Source: Mortierella alpina (lineage: Eukaryota > Mortierellomycota > Mortierellomycetes > Mortierellales > Mortierellaceae). Taken from it: 64,000 bases of DNA. This document shows, one piece after another, positions 10,391-28,272 of the stretch (position 1 is the stretch's first letter; every line of letters begins with the position of its first letter). The translations under genes were made by a program, and so were the position numbers. The notes beneath the pieces were generated by a model, which did no database searches, was not told the origin of the DNA, and saw nothing but the letters and a program-made list of their open reading frames with translations. The stretch is from NCBI GenBank assembly GCA_029449245.1, contig JANATF010000001.1:3844001-3908000 (forward strand). The letters run 5' to 3'.

Positions 10391-13300
10391 ATGCTCGTCA
10401 AGGAACGTCCGCCGCACCCCAACAGGACCAACACCCGTTTTAGTTATCACGGAGACTCCACGGCCAGCCCAGCATTGACAAGCAGCACTAGCTTGGTATC
10501 GCGCTCCTCGGACATGGCCAGGCGAAGACGAACCCACCAGTCCGGTGCTCTCGAGAGCTCCTCCTTCGACCCCACTCAACCGCAAGCACTGCGCGAAGGC
10601 TCCTCTCATCTGCACCGTCGATCCATGTCTACAGCGTCGACGACAAGGGCATCAACGACGTCAGAGACAGCAGTTCTCAAGGAGAAAGAGTTTATGGCCA
10701 ACACCCGTATTCTGGCCATGTCGAACCTCATCGAGTCTTTCACGACCACTCATAGTAAACAAGGATTTTACGGCAAGCAACTCAAGATCATCGGGTCCTC
10801 CTCGTCTTCTCCCTCTGTATCTGCATCTGGGGCAGAACTGGAGCTGACAGTAAAGGTATGTTCTCAAGCATGGAAAAGAAGGGAAGAAAATAAGAAAATG
10901 GCCAAGGCCCAACTATTAGAGGAGTATGGAATGCTGTACTGACTTTAACATCGCGCTCGCTCGTGGCTGATAGGTTCATGTTATTGAAGACGCCTGGACA
11001 ACGTGTCCGCTACTCCCCCCATCGACGATTCTGCATCGGTGGAAAGTTACTCATCTTGGCGCCTCAACTGCCGCGGATAGCGACTCGGGATCTGAACAAC
11101 GTATGGCTTTTCCTTCATTGAAATGGAGCTGAAACTTGTACGGAGCTAAATCAGCCTTAGCTAACGAATGCATCGCCTTACCTTTAGCTACTTCAAAGGA
11201 AGACAGAGATGGCTCGTGGATCCAAGCCACGGCTGACAAGATGGAGTCGCCTTCAAGCTCACCCGTATCAGAACCTCGTCCCAGACGACCACTTTCGACT
11301 TTTTCAGCATCATCATTCACAGAGCGTTCGGCTACACCAAAGACCCATGTCGCCGTTCTTTCCAACGCACTTTGCTTTGTCGCCAACAAAGCTGGCGACT
11401 ATCTTGTCCAGTTGTCGATCCATGTGCCTTTTATGGTTGACAGTGGATCACGCAGTATCCATCTCTCCCAAATCCCGAAATGTCGGACAAACTTTATCAA
11501 GTTCACGGTTCACTCGCGCGATGCACGGCCGGAACGAGATGAAGGATCCAGTCGGGAGGAACTCCATGAGGCCAGCGTTGGTCAGGACCATCACCGAGCT
11601 GCAATTGATATAGACGACAAAAATCTGGAATTTAACGTGCACCCCAGAGTTATGCCGCTTGACGATGCCCATCTGAATCCCGAGTCTGATGAGGATGCAC
11701 AGTTCTGGCTGGAGGCGCAGGAGCATTTGGTGGGCCGCGAGGAGTTTGTCGAGAGACTTGTGGGAGATGAAAAGTCTAACGATATGACGGAAACACTCGA
11801 AGATGTGAGCCAGAGCTCGAATGATGGCAAAGTCAGCAATGGACTCGAAATCGCCGGGTGTTTTGCACCAGCGTCATCCTTGCACGTTTCATGGATGCCT
11901 CGGGACGTTACAGGATTTGTACAGGATGTCAAGCAGGATTTGACGATTCGTATCATGGGGCTGCCGGATCAAACAAAATCGTCCTCGCTGTTGCAGGATC
12001 GCCGGCGGAAGGATCCAGAGGAAAGCCATGTGATCGACAACAATGATCCAGAGGAAGAGCCCATCGAGTACGAGCACCTTGAAATGGAAGACAGTGATTT
12101 GGTTATTGCTGTGGAGAGTAACCTGACAATGGACGTTCAAAAGATCGGGTGGAAGCAACCGTTTATGGACTTTACCATTGCCCGCTCTGACACAGAATCT
12201 GGGCATCCGAGCGATATATCCTCGCTCGTAATTACCGGCGACACTATACAGCATTGGGAGATAAGGCATGCCATCGGCCACATGAAGCAGGCCAGTGCTC
12301 TGAAGGAAGCGAGGACGGATATCTGCAGTGGAAAGGAGACTACTCTTGTGTACAGAGTCTGGTTCTTTCCAGGAACTGAGGGGGTGTCGTTCGTTAACGT
12401 CGCCTTCCGCATGGGTCAGGCAGTGTCGGTCGGCTACGGCAAGGACATAGATTGTCATACTCCGAAAATCACGGTTCTCGGTGCCACTGAGGACAGAGGA
12501 CGGATTCGTGTGCACACAAGCAATAGCCTTGTCGTTCAACGGTGTAATACCCGTTCTCTCGAGACAGTCCCATACGAAAGCTACTCTCCGCTGGAAGATA
12601 GCAGTGCGCCAGGACAGCAACCAGTGCTCCAGTTTCATTACCAGTCACCCGACTACCAGCTGTCAGTCGTTGCGCAGCGGTATCAGGCACTTGCACGGAT
12701 TGCAAGGATTGAACGGATTCATGTGGAGGTTGGCGTCAGTGCTAAGCAGCAGCCTGGATTCGCACGCGTCGTGCTCTCAAATATCGTGCTACCCCAGCAG
12801 GACGACTCTTATTTACGGGTATATCAGCTTGATGGTGCCGAGATCTGGAGTGTCCTGGTCGATGGAAAACCGTGTTCAAAATCGATTCAGACAAAGGATA
12901 GAAGATCCACCGCCCAGCGGACTGTACTTATACCCATCCCCGAGGATACACTGAACGACGACGACAACGACAACACTCACCATGTCGAGATTAGTTATGG
13001 ATTCAACACAGTTGACCACGAGCTGGATGAAGAACTAGGTGATGATACGCTCTCATCGGCGATCAAGTTGGTAGTTCCGGGGTTTAGTTTGCCAGTCGGT
13101 GAATATTTGGTAGTGGCCAGTCTTCCAAAGCTTGCAAAAGGTAGGCAAGAGATATCAAACTTATGCTGAATCCCCCGCCAAGGATTCCTAGCACACATTT
13201 TTTGACCCGATGCTTATGACATAATCTGATATTGTTAGATATGGACTACGACGAACCCACAGGAGACTTTGAGGTCGTGTCAAGTCAGGGTCTACCGGGT

Positions 13301-14296
13301 CAACGGAGGACCGTGACGTATGGGGCATATATGACTCTCGGTCGACCCAAGCTCTCGATCCGGACATTGAGGCGGGAAGTAGATTCCAGAGGCAGACAAG
13401 CACTGGATACTGTTGATGAAATGGCTGTTGAACGCGGATCGACTGAAATTATGGAGCAGATCACTAGGACTCATGGTCATGGATCCACTGTCGCTCACGA
13501 CCCCCAACAGCCACCCTTCAGCCCTGGTCCGGTTGTCGTTCAGTCTGCGAGTCAGAGACACCCTCAGCAACCCCTTGAACCTCAGAACCCTCAAGCCGAG
13601 CCGACACTCGACGGTGAAATCCTCCCTGTGCTTGGTACGAGGAATCTTGTGATCCAAGGAGGTGCAACACCGACGCCGCACCAAGGCTCCAACCTCTCAC
13701 CTCAAGTCGGGTCTCCAACATCCCTTGGATCGGCCAACGGACGAGTGTTCAGAGATCAGGATGCTTTTTCACTAAAGCCGCTGACGATTGAACATGCGCA
13801 GCATCTAGTGAAACTGTGGTGGAAGCAAGTTATGGCTCCCATAGCAGCGCTGGCCTTGGTGATTATGATTATCAACGTTGCAGCCTTTCAGGAGACCAGG
13901 ACGACGTCTCTCGATCTTGTCAGAGTTCCTATCTGGAGACGGTCCTTTGTCTCCTTCAGCCAGCTGTGGAGAGGGCCAAGGACGTTGAAAAAGCCTCAAT
14001 ACAGGGGTACGGAACTGGATGAGGCCATTAACGGAGCCGATGAAGCTGATGAGCGAGAGGCATTTGTCGGACCAGAGACGCTTGTCACTGTTGCAGTTCG
14101 TGAGGCATCGCGTGCAGCAGCGGAACGCGATACGGAGATGCGGGCCACCCCATCGATTAGCAAGTACGGCGATGATGCGTCATTTGAAACAGGACAAGAT
14201 CAAGGAGATGGAACAGGGAGGAGGCAAGAAGCAGGCGGGCTGATGAAGTGGATCCGGCTGCTGACGGACATGGTACGTGGACTGCAGCCGTCGTAA
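10391..14296 (+). CDS. Large single-pass membrane protein of unknown function
   Basis: Exons 10391-10855, 10974-11100, 11188-13140 and 13239-14296 close in phase and give 1200 residues; an alternative acceptor for exon 3 at about 11160 is also in frame. I do not recognise the protein. Residues 1-120 are Ser/Arg-rich and probably disordered. The large middle (about 240-840) has repeated beta-rich segments containing Trp and hydrophobic alternation, interrupted by acidic linkers. A hydrophobic segment (MAPIAALALVIMIINVAAF, about residues 1046-1065) follows a charged/aromatic run and is a plausible transmembrane helix. A basic then acidic tail of about 130 residues comes after it. No signal peptide is visible, so a tail-side anchor (type II or ER-type) is an inference. 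It could in principle be two fused predictions, but intron phases argue for one gene. Confidence 0.7.
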
Positions 14297-14991
14297 AGGC
14301 GACATGACCTTATTGAGCACAGCATATCTCTTCTCGCATACATTCTATCGCAATACAAATAAGCTTTGTGAGTGGCGCACGATTGCCACAAGTATACGAT
14401 CCTCGGCCTTCAGCACGTGGCGAGTGAGTGGTCTTTGAAGAAGCAAGGAAGGCGACACCCTGTGTACCTGTACACTAGACTACCACTGAGTGTACCATGC
14501 ACACCTGAAAACGCTGGCAGGATAAGAATAGAATTGGTCTGTCAGATTTACAGTTTTTGTGTACCAGCACAGATGTGTTTTTTGGCAGAAGGCAGGATGG
14601 AAGGACCGAAGGAGGGAAGGGAAGGAATGTCTATGTCTGCAAATGGGCGTAATGTGCCACTTACTCGGTCACAATGCAGTCGTCCTGGGTCCTATTGTCT
14701 CCCTTTCCTCTCACTGAGCACCGTACTCCCCCTGCGTACTCTTTTCCTTCCTTCTCAGTGGCCTTCATCATCCATGGTCACTGCAGGTGCCATGTCCACT
14801 TTAGCTGATGTTACTGCCGTGATGCAATCGGCTATTTGTCCTTTCTTTGTCATACCCGAGGAAGAGCGAGTACTGTATCATGTACAAGTAGGAGAAGGAA
14901 AGCGCTCATGACCCAGGTAGGAGATAGATAGGATGGATGGATATGGATTGACTACTGTTCAACTTACAGACCCGATGCTCTCAACCTGATG

Positions 14992-15022
<31 letters not shown>

Positions 15023-16063
15023 TACACAGGATACTGTGGTACTATAGCTCACAAAGAAAAAGGGAGCGTGGGTGGGTGGTTGGGGATGTGTGGGTCGAGA
15101 GAGCACTTCTGCAGCAAAGACGAGAGATGAAAAGGTTTTGCAGCGGGCGAAAGGGGGACGGACACCCATCGTAGACGAGTAGACAGGCCATCGGCCCGTT
15201 GTTCAAACCCCCCTCTCCGTCGAGGATGGCTTTTTCAAATTCTTTGCAAGGACCCCGTTTCTCCTCCAGCCGAGGGGAAGGAAGCACAGCTAGACAGATT
15301 CGCTGGCAGATGTCAGGCGAGGGCAGAAGGGGCAGGATGCGAGGAGCAGGGCGGGGTTGGGCGCCGCTCGTGTGCCTCCGCTCGCCACTCCTGCAGGCGA
15401 GTGTTTGGTCGTCGGGGTGTTGCACAACGCAATGCAGAGGTGGCAAAAATAACCCTTGGCCAGGATCTGGGGTGTAGGGTTGACTTGTCTGCGACTGTTC
15501 TGCAGCATCGAGCAAGGGCGTGCGAACCCTCACAGTACAGTACTCTGCTTTCGATGCTTTCGATGCTTTCGTGGATGAAAGAGAGAGACCGAGAGAAGAC
15601 AGAGCACAAGAGAGAGAGAAAGAGCCACGATGTAGAGACACCCGCAGGCTATACGACGGCTGCATGCCGTTGCGACGGACAGGAAAACGCTTTTTAGTCG
15701 CCGCACTCGCACACCGTTCAGGCTCGTTGTTGATTCTTTTCTTCCTCCTTCCCTTCGGTCACATCCCCTCCGTTTCCCTTTTTTCCGCTCCCTTGTCACT
15801 TGTGTCCCCTCTTCCTCCTCTCCTCCTCGCTCGTCCTCTCTCCTTTGTCTTCACTTTCCTTCTTTGTCTCGCTCTGCACTCTCGCTCTCCCTCTCTCGTC
15901 CTCTCTCTCTCTCTCTCTCTCTCGCTCTCGCTCTCCCTATCTCTATCTCGCCCACTGTTCCTCCATCATTGAACCCGATTACAAAAGTCGTCCTCTCGGC
16001 CTGGATTCATAACAGGCTGCTCGACAACTACACATTGGATTGAATCTCGCAGCTTCCTCCCCC
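14297..16063. other. Long intergenic region with A29 run
   Basis: Contains a homopolymer A run at 14992-15020 and a C/T-rich leader with a CT microsatellite around 15899-15923 just before the next gene. Open frames on both strands overlap and show no domain. It probably comprises the 3' end of the preceding gene and the promoter and 5' UTR of the gene at 16064. Confidence 0.5.
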
Positions 16064-17769
16064 ATGCAGCTGCGCAGAACAGGCTCCCCCTCGGGAGCAG
16101 CAGGCTGGACGGGCCTAGCAGTCCTTGCCGCCCTCGGGCTGGTTCAGGTTCAGGTTCAGGCCCAGGTAAAGAGGAGCAACGTGCTGAGACAGTGCCCTGG
16201 AGCTTGAACCAGCGGGTGTCTCAACGCACCCTTGTTGTTTTGTGTCCTGTTCTGTGCGCTCATTCGACCTTTTTGCTTTCCTCTTCTTTGTTGCTGTACT
16301 AGTTGCCCTCAGGGCCGCTGAGCTCCTTGATCCCTCCAGCAGAGACCACGACCACGTCCACCACGAGCTCGACCACCATCGTGATAACAACGACAACGAC
16401 TACAGTCGCCCCAACCGTCGACCCTACCACGTCCAGCGCACCCGCCCCGACCTCGGCTCCCACCGTGCCTTCGTCCGCCCCAACCACCGCCCCGACCTTC
16501 ACTCTTCCCCCGCCCCCACCCTCATCCACATCCCTGACCAGGACATCCACCAGCATCGCTCCAACAATCTCGGGCACGTCTCCCACCTCGACCCCGTCGA
16601 ATGTCCCGGTGATTGTCGGCTCGGTCGTCGGCGTGGTTGCTGTCGTCATCATTGTCGCCACCACCGTCATCTGCCTCCGTCGCCGGAAACGCAACAACCG
16701 TGGGCTTACCTTCGACACCCTCGAGGGCATCAGCACATCCGGCACCGCCGCACACCCGCACAACAACCAGCGCTATACCGCCAACGCTCTGCCTCTGCCT
16801 CCAACAGGACGGGCGAGCAACGTCAATGGTGGATACGATGACGGATATGACGAGTACGACATGCAGTCAGAGCTCGGCCCTGCCGGCTATGGATCGCAGG
16901 CTGTACCTCACCAGGGCTACGGCGGGCAGCACCTTGGATACGATGCATATGGAACTCCGCTTCAGGGGTACCAGAATCCCTCCATCTTCCAGGAGGATTC
17001 GCTAGCTTATTCGACCGGCAGGCAACGGGCGGGATTCGATCATACTCTGCCTGAGATTGTTTACAGGAACGGCAATGACATCAATCACCCTGCTGGAGGC
17101 GCGACGGGCTACTACGAGGATGATATGTATAACCAACAGGCGGGCTGGAACCAAAACATGACTGGCGGCTACATTGGACCTAAGGGTCTCTGGGTTGCCA
17201 ATCCCACCTCCGAGGGCCAGTACCAGCAACAGCAGCAGCCACAGCAGGATGCTGACATTGAGCTTGTTCAGCAGCAACAACACCTATCGCAGGAGCCGCT
17301 ATCATACGAAAGACATTCTATGAACCAGTATGAAAACATGTCAGAGACGGTTGTGGGATCTGCTGGCAGCCCTCAAAGCAAGTTCCTCGGCCACAACCCG
17401 CAGACCCTTCCAGAATCGCCTCGTCTGCAACAACTAAGAGGAGGCGATCTTTTCGGACAGGACGGCGAGACTGCTGCTGCGGCCTCGCCCTCACCACGGG
17501 CGGCGCATGCACAACCGGGGTCTCCTCGGAACCCGGAGAGCGCGAACACGAGTACGAGTCCTCGGTTGGCGAGCAGGGAAGATATGAAGAGCTTCGAGTC
17601 TGTCAGACACTCGCCACCACGACCCTCCACAGAGGGTCTGCAGAGTTACGCCAACGATTTGACTCCACCACGGCCTTCGACTGGGGAGCGACCCTCAATG
17701 GACAGCAATCCCTCGAACTTGACCCCCAACAAGAGCTTGAGGACTCTACGCCGTGAGGATTGGGGATAG
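16064..17769 (+). CDS. Ser/Thr-rich single-pass cell-surface protein (sensor-like architecture)
   Basis: Exons 16064-16165 and 16303-17769 give 522 residues. Exon 1 encodes a signal peptide ending in a short Val-Gln run before Ala-Gln. Residues about 35-134 are almost wholly Thr, Ser, Pro and Val, a typical O-glycosylated stalk. A transmembrane helix (VIVGSVVGVVAVVIIVATTV, about 136-157) is followed at once by the stop-transfer signal LRRRKR. The cytoplasmic tail of about 360 residues is rich in Tyr-Gly, Gln tracts, and Pro-Arg-Pro-Ser sites that suit phosphorylation. This layout matches fungal WSC/MID2-type wall-stress sensors or SKG6-like proteins, but no Cys-rich WSC head is present, so the sensing role is only a suggestion. 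Convergent with KRR1. Confidence 0.75.
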
Positions 17770-17894
17770 TCACGTAGGAGACTTATTGGTACAAGGCACG
17801 CGCTTTCATTTGGCAACGTGCACTCCTTTGTCTTTTCTTCGCTTCATCACCCCGCTGTCTTTTGCTTGTATTTCGTCGCATTCCGTCGGTCTCT

Positions 17895-17925
<31 letters not shown>

Positions 17926-18447
17926 ATCCTCTGTCGTCCCCCTCGCAGCCTGCATCGAGTTCAACGCTCCCTGTACATCATCAACATTATCCATTTACCC
18001 CCTTCTTTTTCTCTTATAATAATTACTGCCGTCTATTCTCCGAACCACGCCCGATCGCTCCTGGATTTTTTTTCCGGAGGTGGCCGCGCTAGAGTCTTAC
18101 CAAACGCAGCATGATATGACGATTTCCCTATGACAAGCCTTTTGATGACTTCTCTCTCTCTCTCTCTCTCTCCTTCTCTCTCTCAAACACTCACATAAAA
18201 GAATAACAATCCCCTCTCCTCTTCTTTGACCTTGTGGTGCCTGTGCCTGGCTCTGTGAGCTGACCTGGAGCACAAGGACATTTAATAAACATTGAAGAAA
18301 AAACACCTCTCCGATAAAACTCTTCTGTATGAAGCTCTCTTCACCCAGCGCTTCATGTCCTTTTTTTTTTTTTTTTGCTGTGATGCCGAAAATGCGAAAT
18401 GGTTTTTATTTGAACAAAGTTTCCGTTGCGGTGTGCAGGGTCCCAAA
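17770..18447. other. Convergent intergenic region with CT microsatellites
   Basis: CT dinucleotide runs at about 17901-17926 and 18150-18172 and a T16 run ending near 18376. AATAAA at about 18284 on the plus strand may end the upstream gene. No gene is seen. Confidence 0.5.
18405..18410 (-). promoter_or_regulatory. Poly(A) signal AATAAA of KRR1
   Basis: TTTATT on the plus strand (AATAAA on the minus strand), 38 nt past the KRR1 stop. Confidence 0.5.
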
Positions 18448-19768
<1,321 letters not shown>

Positions 19769-22700
19769 GGGTCAATGCGGCGTGCAGAAACTGATGGTTG
19801 GTGGATAGGTGATGCAAACAACAGTCTGGTGGCAGAGGAAAAAAAAAAAAAAGTCGAAGGGCGCAGGCAGGTTGTTGTGAAATGTGGCTTGCAGCTGAAG
19901 ACAGTTGTAGTCCGTCTCCATACGACAATTCGCGGGCAGGGATTTTTTGCAGTTAGAGAGGTCAATGATACGACCCAAGCTCAAGGGCGGCGCGCTTCTT
20001 TTGTCTGGACCGGTCGACACCCACCTGGACCATCCTCCAGGATTCCCTAAACAGCTCATGGCCTTCTCTGTTTGTCATCATGTACCACCACTGAACAAGT
20101 TTAAATGCGAGGAGCATGTACAGTAGACATTTCGTGTGCAACCGGGAGCCCACGGGCAGTGGGCCTATAGACTAGGTTATCGATTCATGAATAGAGCCGC
20201 TCATCCCCCTGCATGCGGGTCAAGTAGCTCTGTGGGTTGCTCTCGAGAATGGACTAAGTCCTAAGCAGGTCTCTGGTTTGGACCAACCCCACGCTCGCTC
20301 AGTATTGCAAAGGGGGAAAAAGGCAGCCGGTCCATGAAGGCGTCCAGTCGAAACGTGTCTTTGTGACCCTGCTATCGGCACGCCTATCTCCAAGTTGTAG
20401 ATACATGCAGCAGCGCACTGCACAGGATGAAGAATGCATCAATGTCCATTGCCCAAGCCCACAGTAGTCTATGAGGATATGAGACTCTGCAGACGGCATT
20501 TTTTTTGTATTTGACTCCACAGCCTCCTGAACCCTGTTTTTGTTTCTTGTCTTTGTCCCCAGCATTGCAAATCTGCTCCACACAATTGCTGGCCCATTCC
20601 CCTCCATTGCCTAGCGCCCTCTTTACGTCCACCCTCTGCAACCACAGCTGCTCCTTGCTAACGACGCGGCACTTTAGAAAAAGACTATCGCTACTCCGTA
20701 CCCGACTGTGGCGTCCCGTGTCATTCTTGCATGTACGTTTTTGGCGAAAGCTCCTTCTGGCCCTTCTGCAAATGACCTCCACCTTTGAGTTACATATTCC
20801 CAGATCGTTATCGCCGAGGATCTATGCTGCACATCCTTCTTTCCTGTTATGCCATCCCATCGACATGCATGTTTTTATGAAGCCCACTATTTGTTGTTGT
20901 TTTTCATCCGGTTTTTGTCCATGGTTGGTTCAACACACCTGGTTGCAGACGGCATGGATGTGTACACTTAAACATGCACCTTTGACAACAAAACAAACGG
21001 CTACCACGTTCACACAAGTCATAACATCCTGCTATACATTTCCACCACAGACGTGTATTCTTGCTCCTTGACGGTTGCATCGCGCTTTTATTAAAGTGCA
21101 ACCTCCTTTTTTTTTCCTTTTGCGTTCATATCAAACCATGCAGGTGTATACAGTAGAGGTGAAGGAATATCCAAAAGGCTATCTGCGATCGACTTTGCAG
21201 TGCTTTGACTACTTCTTTGTACCAAGGGACACGAGCTGCGGGGGTCGAAAGCTTCCTTGGCAGGGTGAGGGAACTGGTTTTTTCTCATTAGCTCGCGTTT
21301 CGCTGTGGGGGCTGTTTGAATATTTCACTTCCGCTGTTCCATATCTTTCATTCGCCGACAAAAAAATGGACGTGTCGTTTTGTCTTGGGCCATCCGAAGC
21401 ACGGCGAAGCACAGTCCATACGCCTTCTACCGAGCCCGTGGCCATTGGCAGAGAATGCATGCAGTGTCGCGAAGAGGGGGGCAAGGGGAGACGTAGAGGG
21501 CGCCGCTGCTTCTGGTCACACAACCTCAGCAGAGTTTCGATACCAATCTTCGCGCGCCATAAGTCTATTGGGTGCGCATATCTGCTCTTGGTCTTCCGTC
21601 CTCATACACACATCATCGTTCTAGCCCCAGTTCAACAACCTGGTTGACGAGTTCCTTTTGGCTCTGCCATCCCTGCGAGGGGGTACTTCCATTATTGGCG
21701 TGGCCCTAAGATGTCCCAGCCTGCATGCCTCCCGCGCCCACCATCGGCATGCGATGCACCTTGGATCACGCGCCATCGTTTCACAATGTCTGCATTTCAC
21801 TCAGTCTGTTTGTCATCGTCCTCATCGATTAGTTTGGCTACTCTGCATGCACTGGATATAGTCCCGAGTTGCTTTCACTGATAGCAAAGAACGGTAAGCT
21901 CAGAAGAAAATCAGCGCTTCCATAGCTCTCGGGGCCTTCTAGCCTCCCGAGCTTTTCATTTTTGAGTTGTCCCTCCCCCCCTATTTGGAGAGTTCTTCCG
22001 CCTTTCAACTTTATCGGTGCCTCGACCTCTCACTATCAGTGTTATTAAGGCATCCGCCGTTTCAACTCAAAACTTTACAAAACAGAAAGGCATGTTACTT
22101 GCGCTTTTGCTTTCCACTCTTGGGAGATGATCCACTGCTTTGCTAATACGCTTGCTTGGATTCCACGCATGGGTATCGCTGCATAATACAAGGGCCCCTT
22201 TCCATCTTTTCATTCCCTACCTTATTTCTCTTCTCTTTTGGGGGAGGGTGATGTTATCTTTTATGTCATTGCGCGGGACACTGCTGGACGCGACCACATT
22301 CTTCTGGTTGAAATGCAACTAGACCCGTGCGCTGCGACTCAATTGGAAGCGGGAGGTTTGTGCTTTTTTATGCCCTTCTTTCGTCTCGCTCCCGCCGCAT
22401 CTAGCTGATCTTATGCTTAATGCAGCTTCTTTCCTATGCGTTTTGCCTCCATACTCTTTCGTTCCTGCCTCCCTCCCCCCTTTTTTTTGTGTACAAGTAT
22501 CATGCGAACAGATTCTTTGGATCAAGGATGAAGCACAACCGCATGAGCGGGAAGTTCGCTCGCCTTCCACTTCCCCTGTTCAGGAACGAGATCAAATGAA
22601 CAGATGGAACCTATCTGCCACTACACATTTTTGTTCTTGGTGTAGCTTTGTCCTTGGCTTTTGTAATAATTCTGTCGAACACAAGTCCACTGCGTGCTTG

Positions 22701-24105
22701 TTGCGGGCGTCTAATGTGAGCGTGCAGTGGGCGACGAAGAGAGTGGGTGTCGTAGAATAATAGGGCGGTGCATTCCACCCTCCATGCACCTAACTTTATT
22801 GCCAATATCACTGAGCCTTCATCTCTTTTCTTCTCTTTGACTCTGCCTCGCTCTCTCTCTCTCTCTCTCTGTCCCTTTCGTGTGCGGGGTTGAGCCATTC
22901 GTGGGAGGGATGGGACACAATAATATGCACACGACGGACACCCCCAAACACGCATGCCCACGTTTAATGTACCTGGCTAGTTTTTCAATTGCTTGTACTC
23001 TATCCAAGTTCTTGGTAATAATGGCTTGCTCATTTATTTGCCTCTCATCCACACACTCTCTGTTGAACGCATGAGCGGATGATGCGAGAGCAAGTATGCG
23101 TCAAGTGGTAGGGTGGGGACAATTTAAGAAGCTTCTTCAGTCTGGAGAGAAAATGTACACGGACAGAGAGCTAGGGCCGCATACACCTGTTTCTGCGACT
23201 AGCTAGCTGTTCAGGACTCTCCATGTTGGTGCGGGACCGCTGGTCGTTGTTTTTTCGTTCCTTCAGCGTAGACGCCTATGTCTTGCTTATGCTACTTCGC
23301 CACTCTTGCGCGGATGAGAATGTGGGTAGGTGGAAAACTGGGGGGTTGGATCTTGTTGCACTCTGCATTTGTCCTGCGTCCCCTGGCTCGGCCATGGACC
23401 CGGGTTCGGGCTCGAACTGGACTCGACTCGACTCGACCGGCCTTGACAGGACAATCGCAATTCAGTTTGGGATATTCTAAGTTTTTTTCGGCTATTGAAT
23501 CGCTCCTCGTTGGTCAAGTCCATCGGCAGAAAAAAAAAAGAGATCTCGGCTCTTTCTCTCACTCTTTTTTTTTTATTCTTTTCCTCGCTGTTCTCTCCAT
23601 GCTCTTTATTCTCGTTGTTCCTTCTTCCTTCCCCTCCTTGCCTCTCCTCCAGCCCTGCCTTTTCTTCCTCTCTCTCTCTCTCCCTTCTCTTCCCTCTTAC
23701 CTCCCTTCCCGTTCCAGCTCCCTCCGCATCCCACCTCAACCGTTTCCTCGGACCCCTTCCTTTTCGTTGCCTTTCTTTATTCGGTCATATCATCGTCAAG
23801 GACCATAGAACATTTTCGTTACAAGTTAATTCACTGGTGAGGAGCGCTCGTCTACTACCAACGCACCACCCCTCCTTCTGTTGCTCTCGCCCAGGTCCGC
23901 CGCTAGGCTCGTTTACTTGTCTCCTCCTCTCCATCTCATCCACACCTTCAAATACACGCATACACACTGTCCTTTGAAGTTTGATCAACAAAGGCGCCTT
24001 TTCAATCGAGTTCGACCCGCCAGCAGCTGAACAACACGACCGGTACTAACACTTGCTGGAACTCTTATTGTACCGAAAAGGAAGGCATTATATCTTAATA
24101 TACTC
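19769..24105. other. 4.3-kb gene-free region upstream of KRR1 and the forkhead gene
   Basis: By far the longest non-repetitive stretch without a gene here. Open frames exist but are short, overlap on both strands and show no domain or codon pattern. The final 600 bp (about 23500-24100) is strongly C/T-rich, as expected for the leader of the forkhead gene, and a CT run occurs at about 22853-22870. It most likely holds an extended promoter and 5' UTR; a non-coding RNA cannot be excluded. Confidence 0.5.
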
Positions 24106-27626
<3,521 letters not shown>

Positions 27627-28272
27627 CCAGCGTGTGTTCATTTTTTTTTTTGTCTTTGTTCTTACTTATTTATCTATCTATCCACACTCCCTCACCCCTC
27701 TTGAAATGATAATGGAGACGACTTTTTTATGAACAAAAGATACCCATGTCACTTAGCGGGGTATGTGGCCCCTTGTAAATGCAAGCCAGTTTTCGCCATG
27801 AGGTTGTCCATCCATTCCTTCGTTGAACTCTGCTGCACTCTTCACCCACTCACTCTTGACCAGGGACCGCTGTCCTCTTTCTCTCCCACACCACACACAC
27901 ACCACACACCCCACACTTCTCTCTTCAAAGTACTGCACCTTGTCTTCCCTGCTGTCTTTTTGTCCTTCCTTCAGCTCTTCCTCCCAGCAATCATCCAATT
28001 CTCCTTTCCTCACGACAGAGTCTATTCTGCTGCGGTCTCGCTGCTGCGTTACTTCATCACTCTTTCCTCTAACCTCCCTCACCCTCGCTGCCTCTCCTTC
28101 TCCAAAGGCTTTGTTCCTCTTCCCTTTCCGTTTGAAGCCCGTTCTTTTATTTAAGCTGCTCCCCATCTGGCTGAGGCACTAGCATCCAGCCCTTCTCCTT
28201 TCCCAAGACCAGCAAACGCAGCGATTGGAGGAAAAGCAACAGCAAAAGTTTGACAACGACCCTCGCTCTTCC
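27627..28272. other. Intergenic region between forkhead gene and IRE1
   Basis: T/C-rich sequence with a T11 run soon after the forkhead stop, a CACACC cluster near 27890-27915, and a pyrimidine-rich IRE1 leader. No gene is seen. Confidence 0.5.

Noticed and set aside
16299-16766. Val/Gly-rich minus-strand frame
   Set aside because: It is the antisense of the Ser/Thr-rich stalk of the surface-protein gene, which has a signal peptide, splice sites and a transmembrane segment.
20505-21647. Two open frames of 188-190 codons in the large gene-free region
   Set aside because: Composition is Cys/His/Ser/Leu-rich without domain, no splice-supported extension, and overlapping frames of similar length on the other strand.
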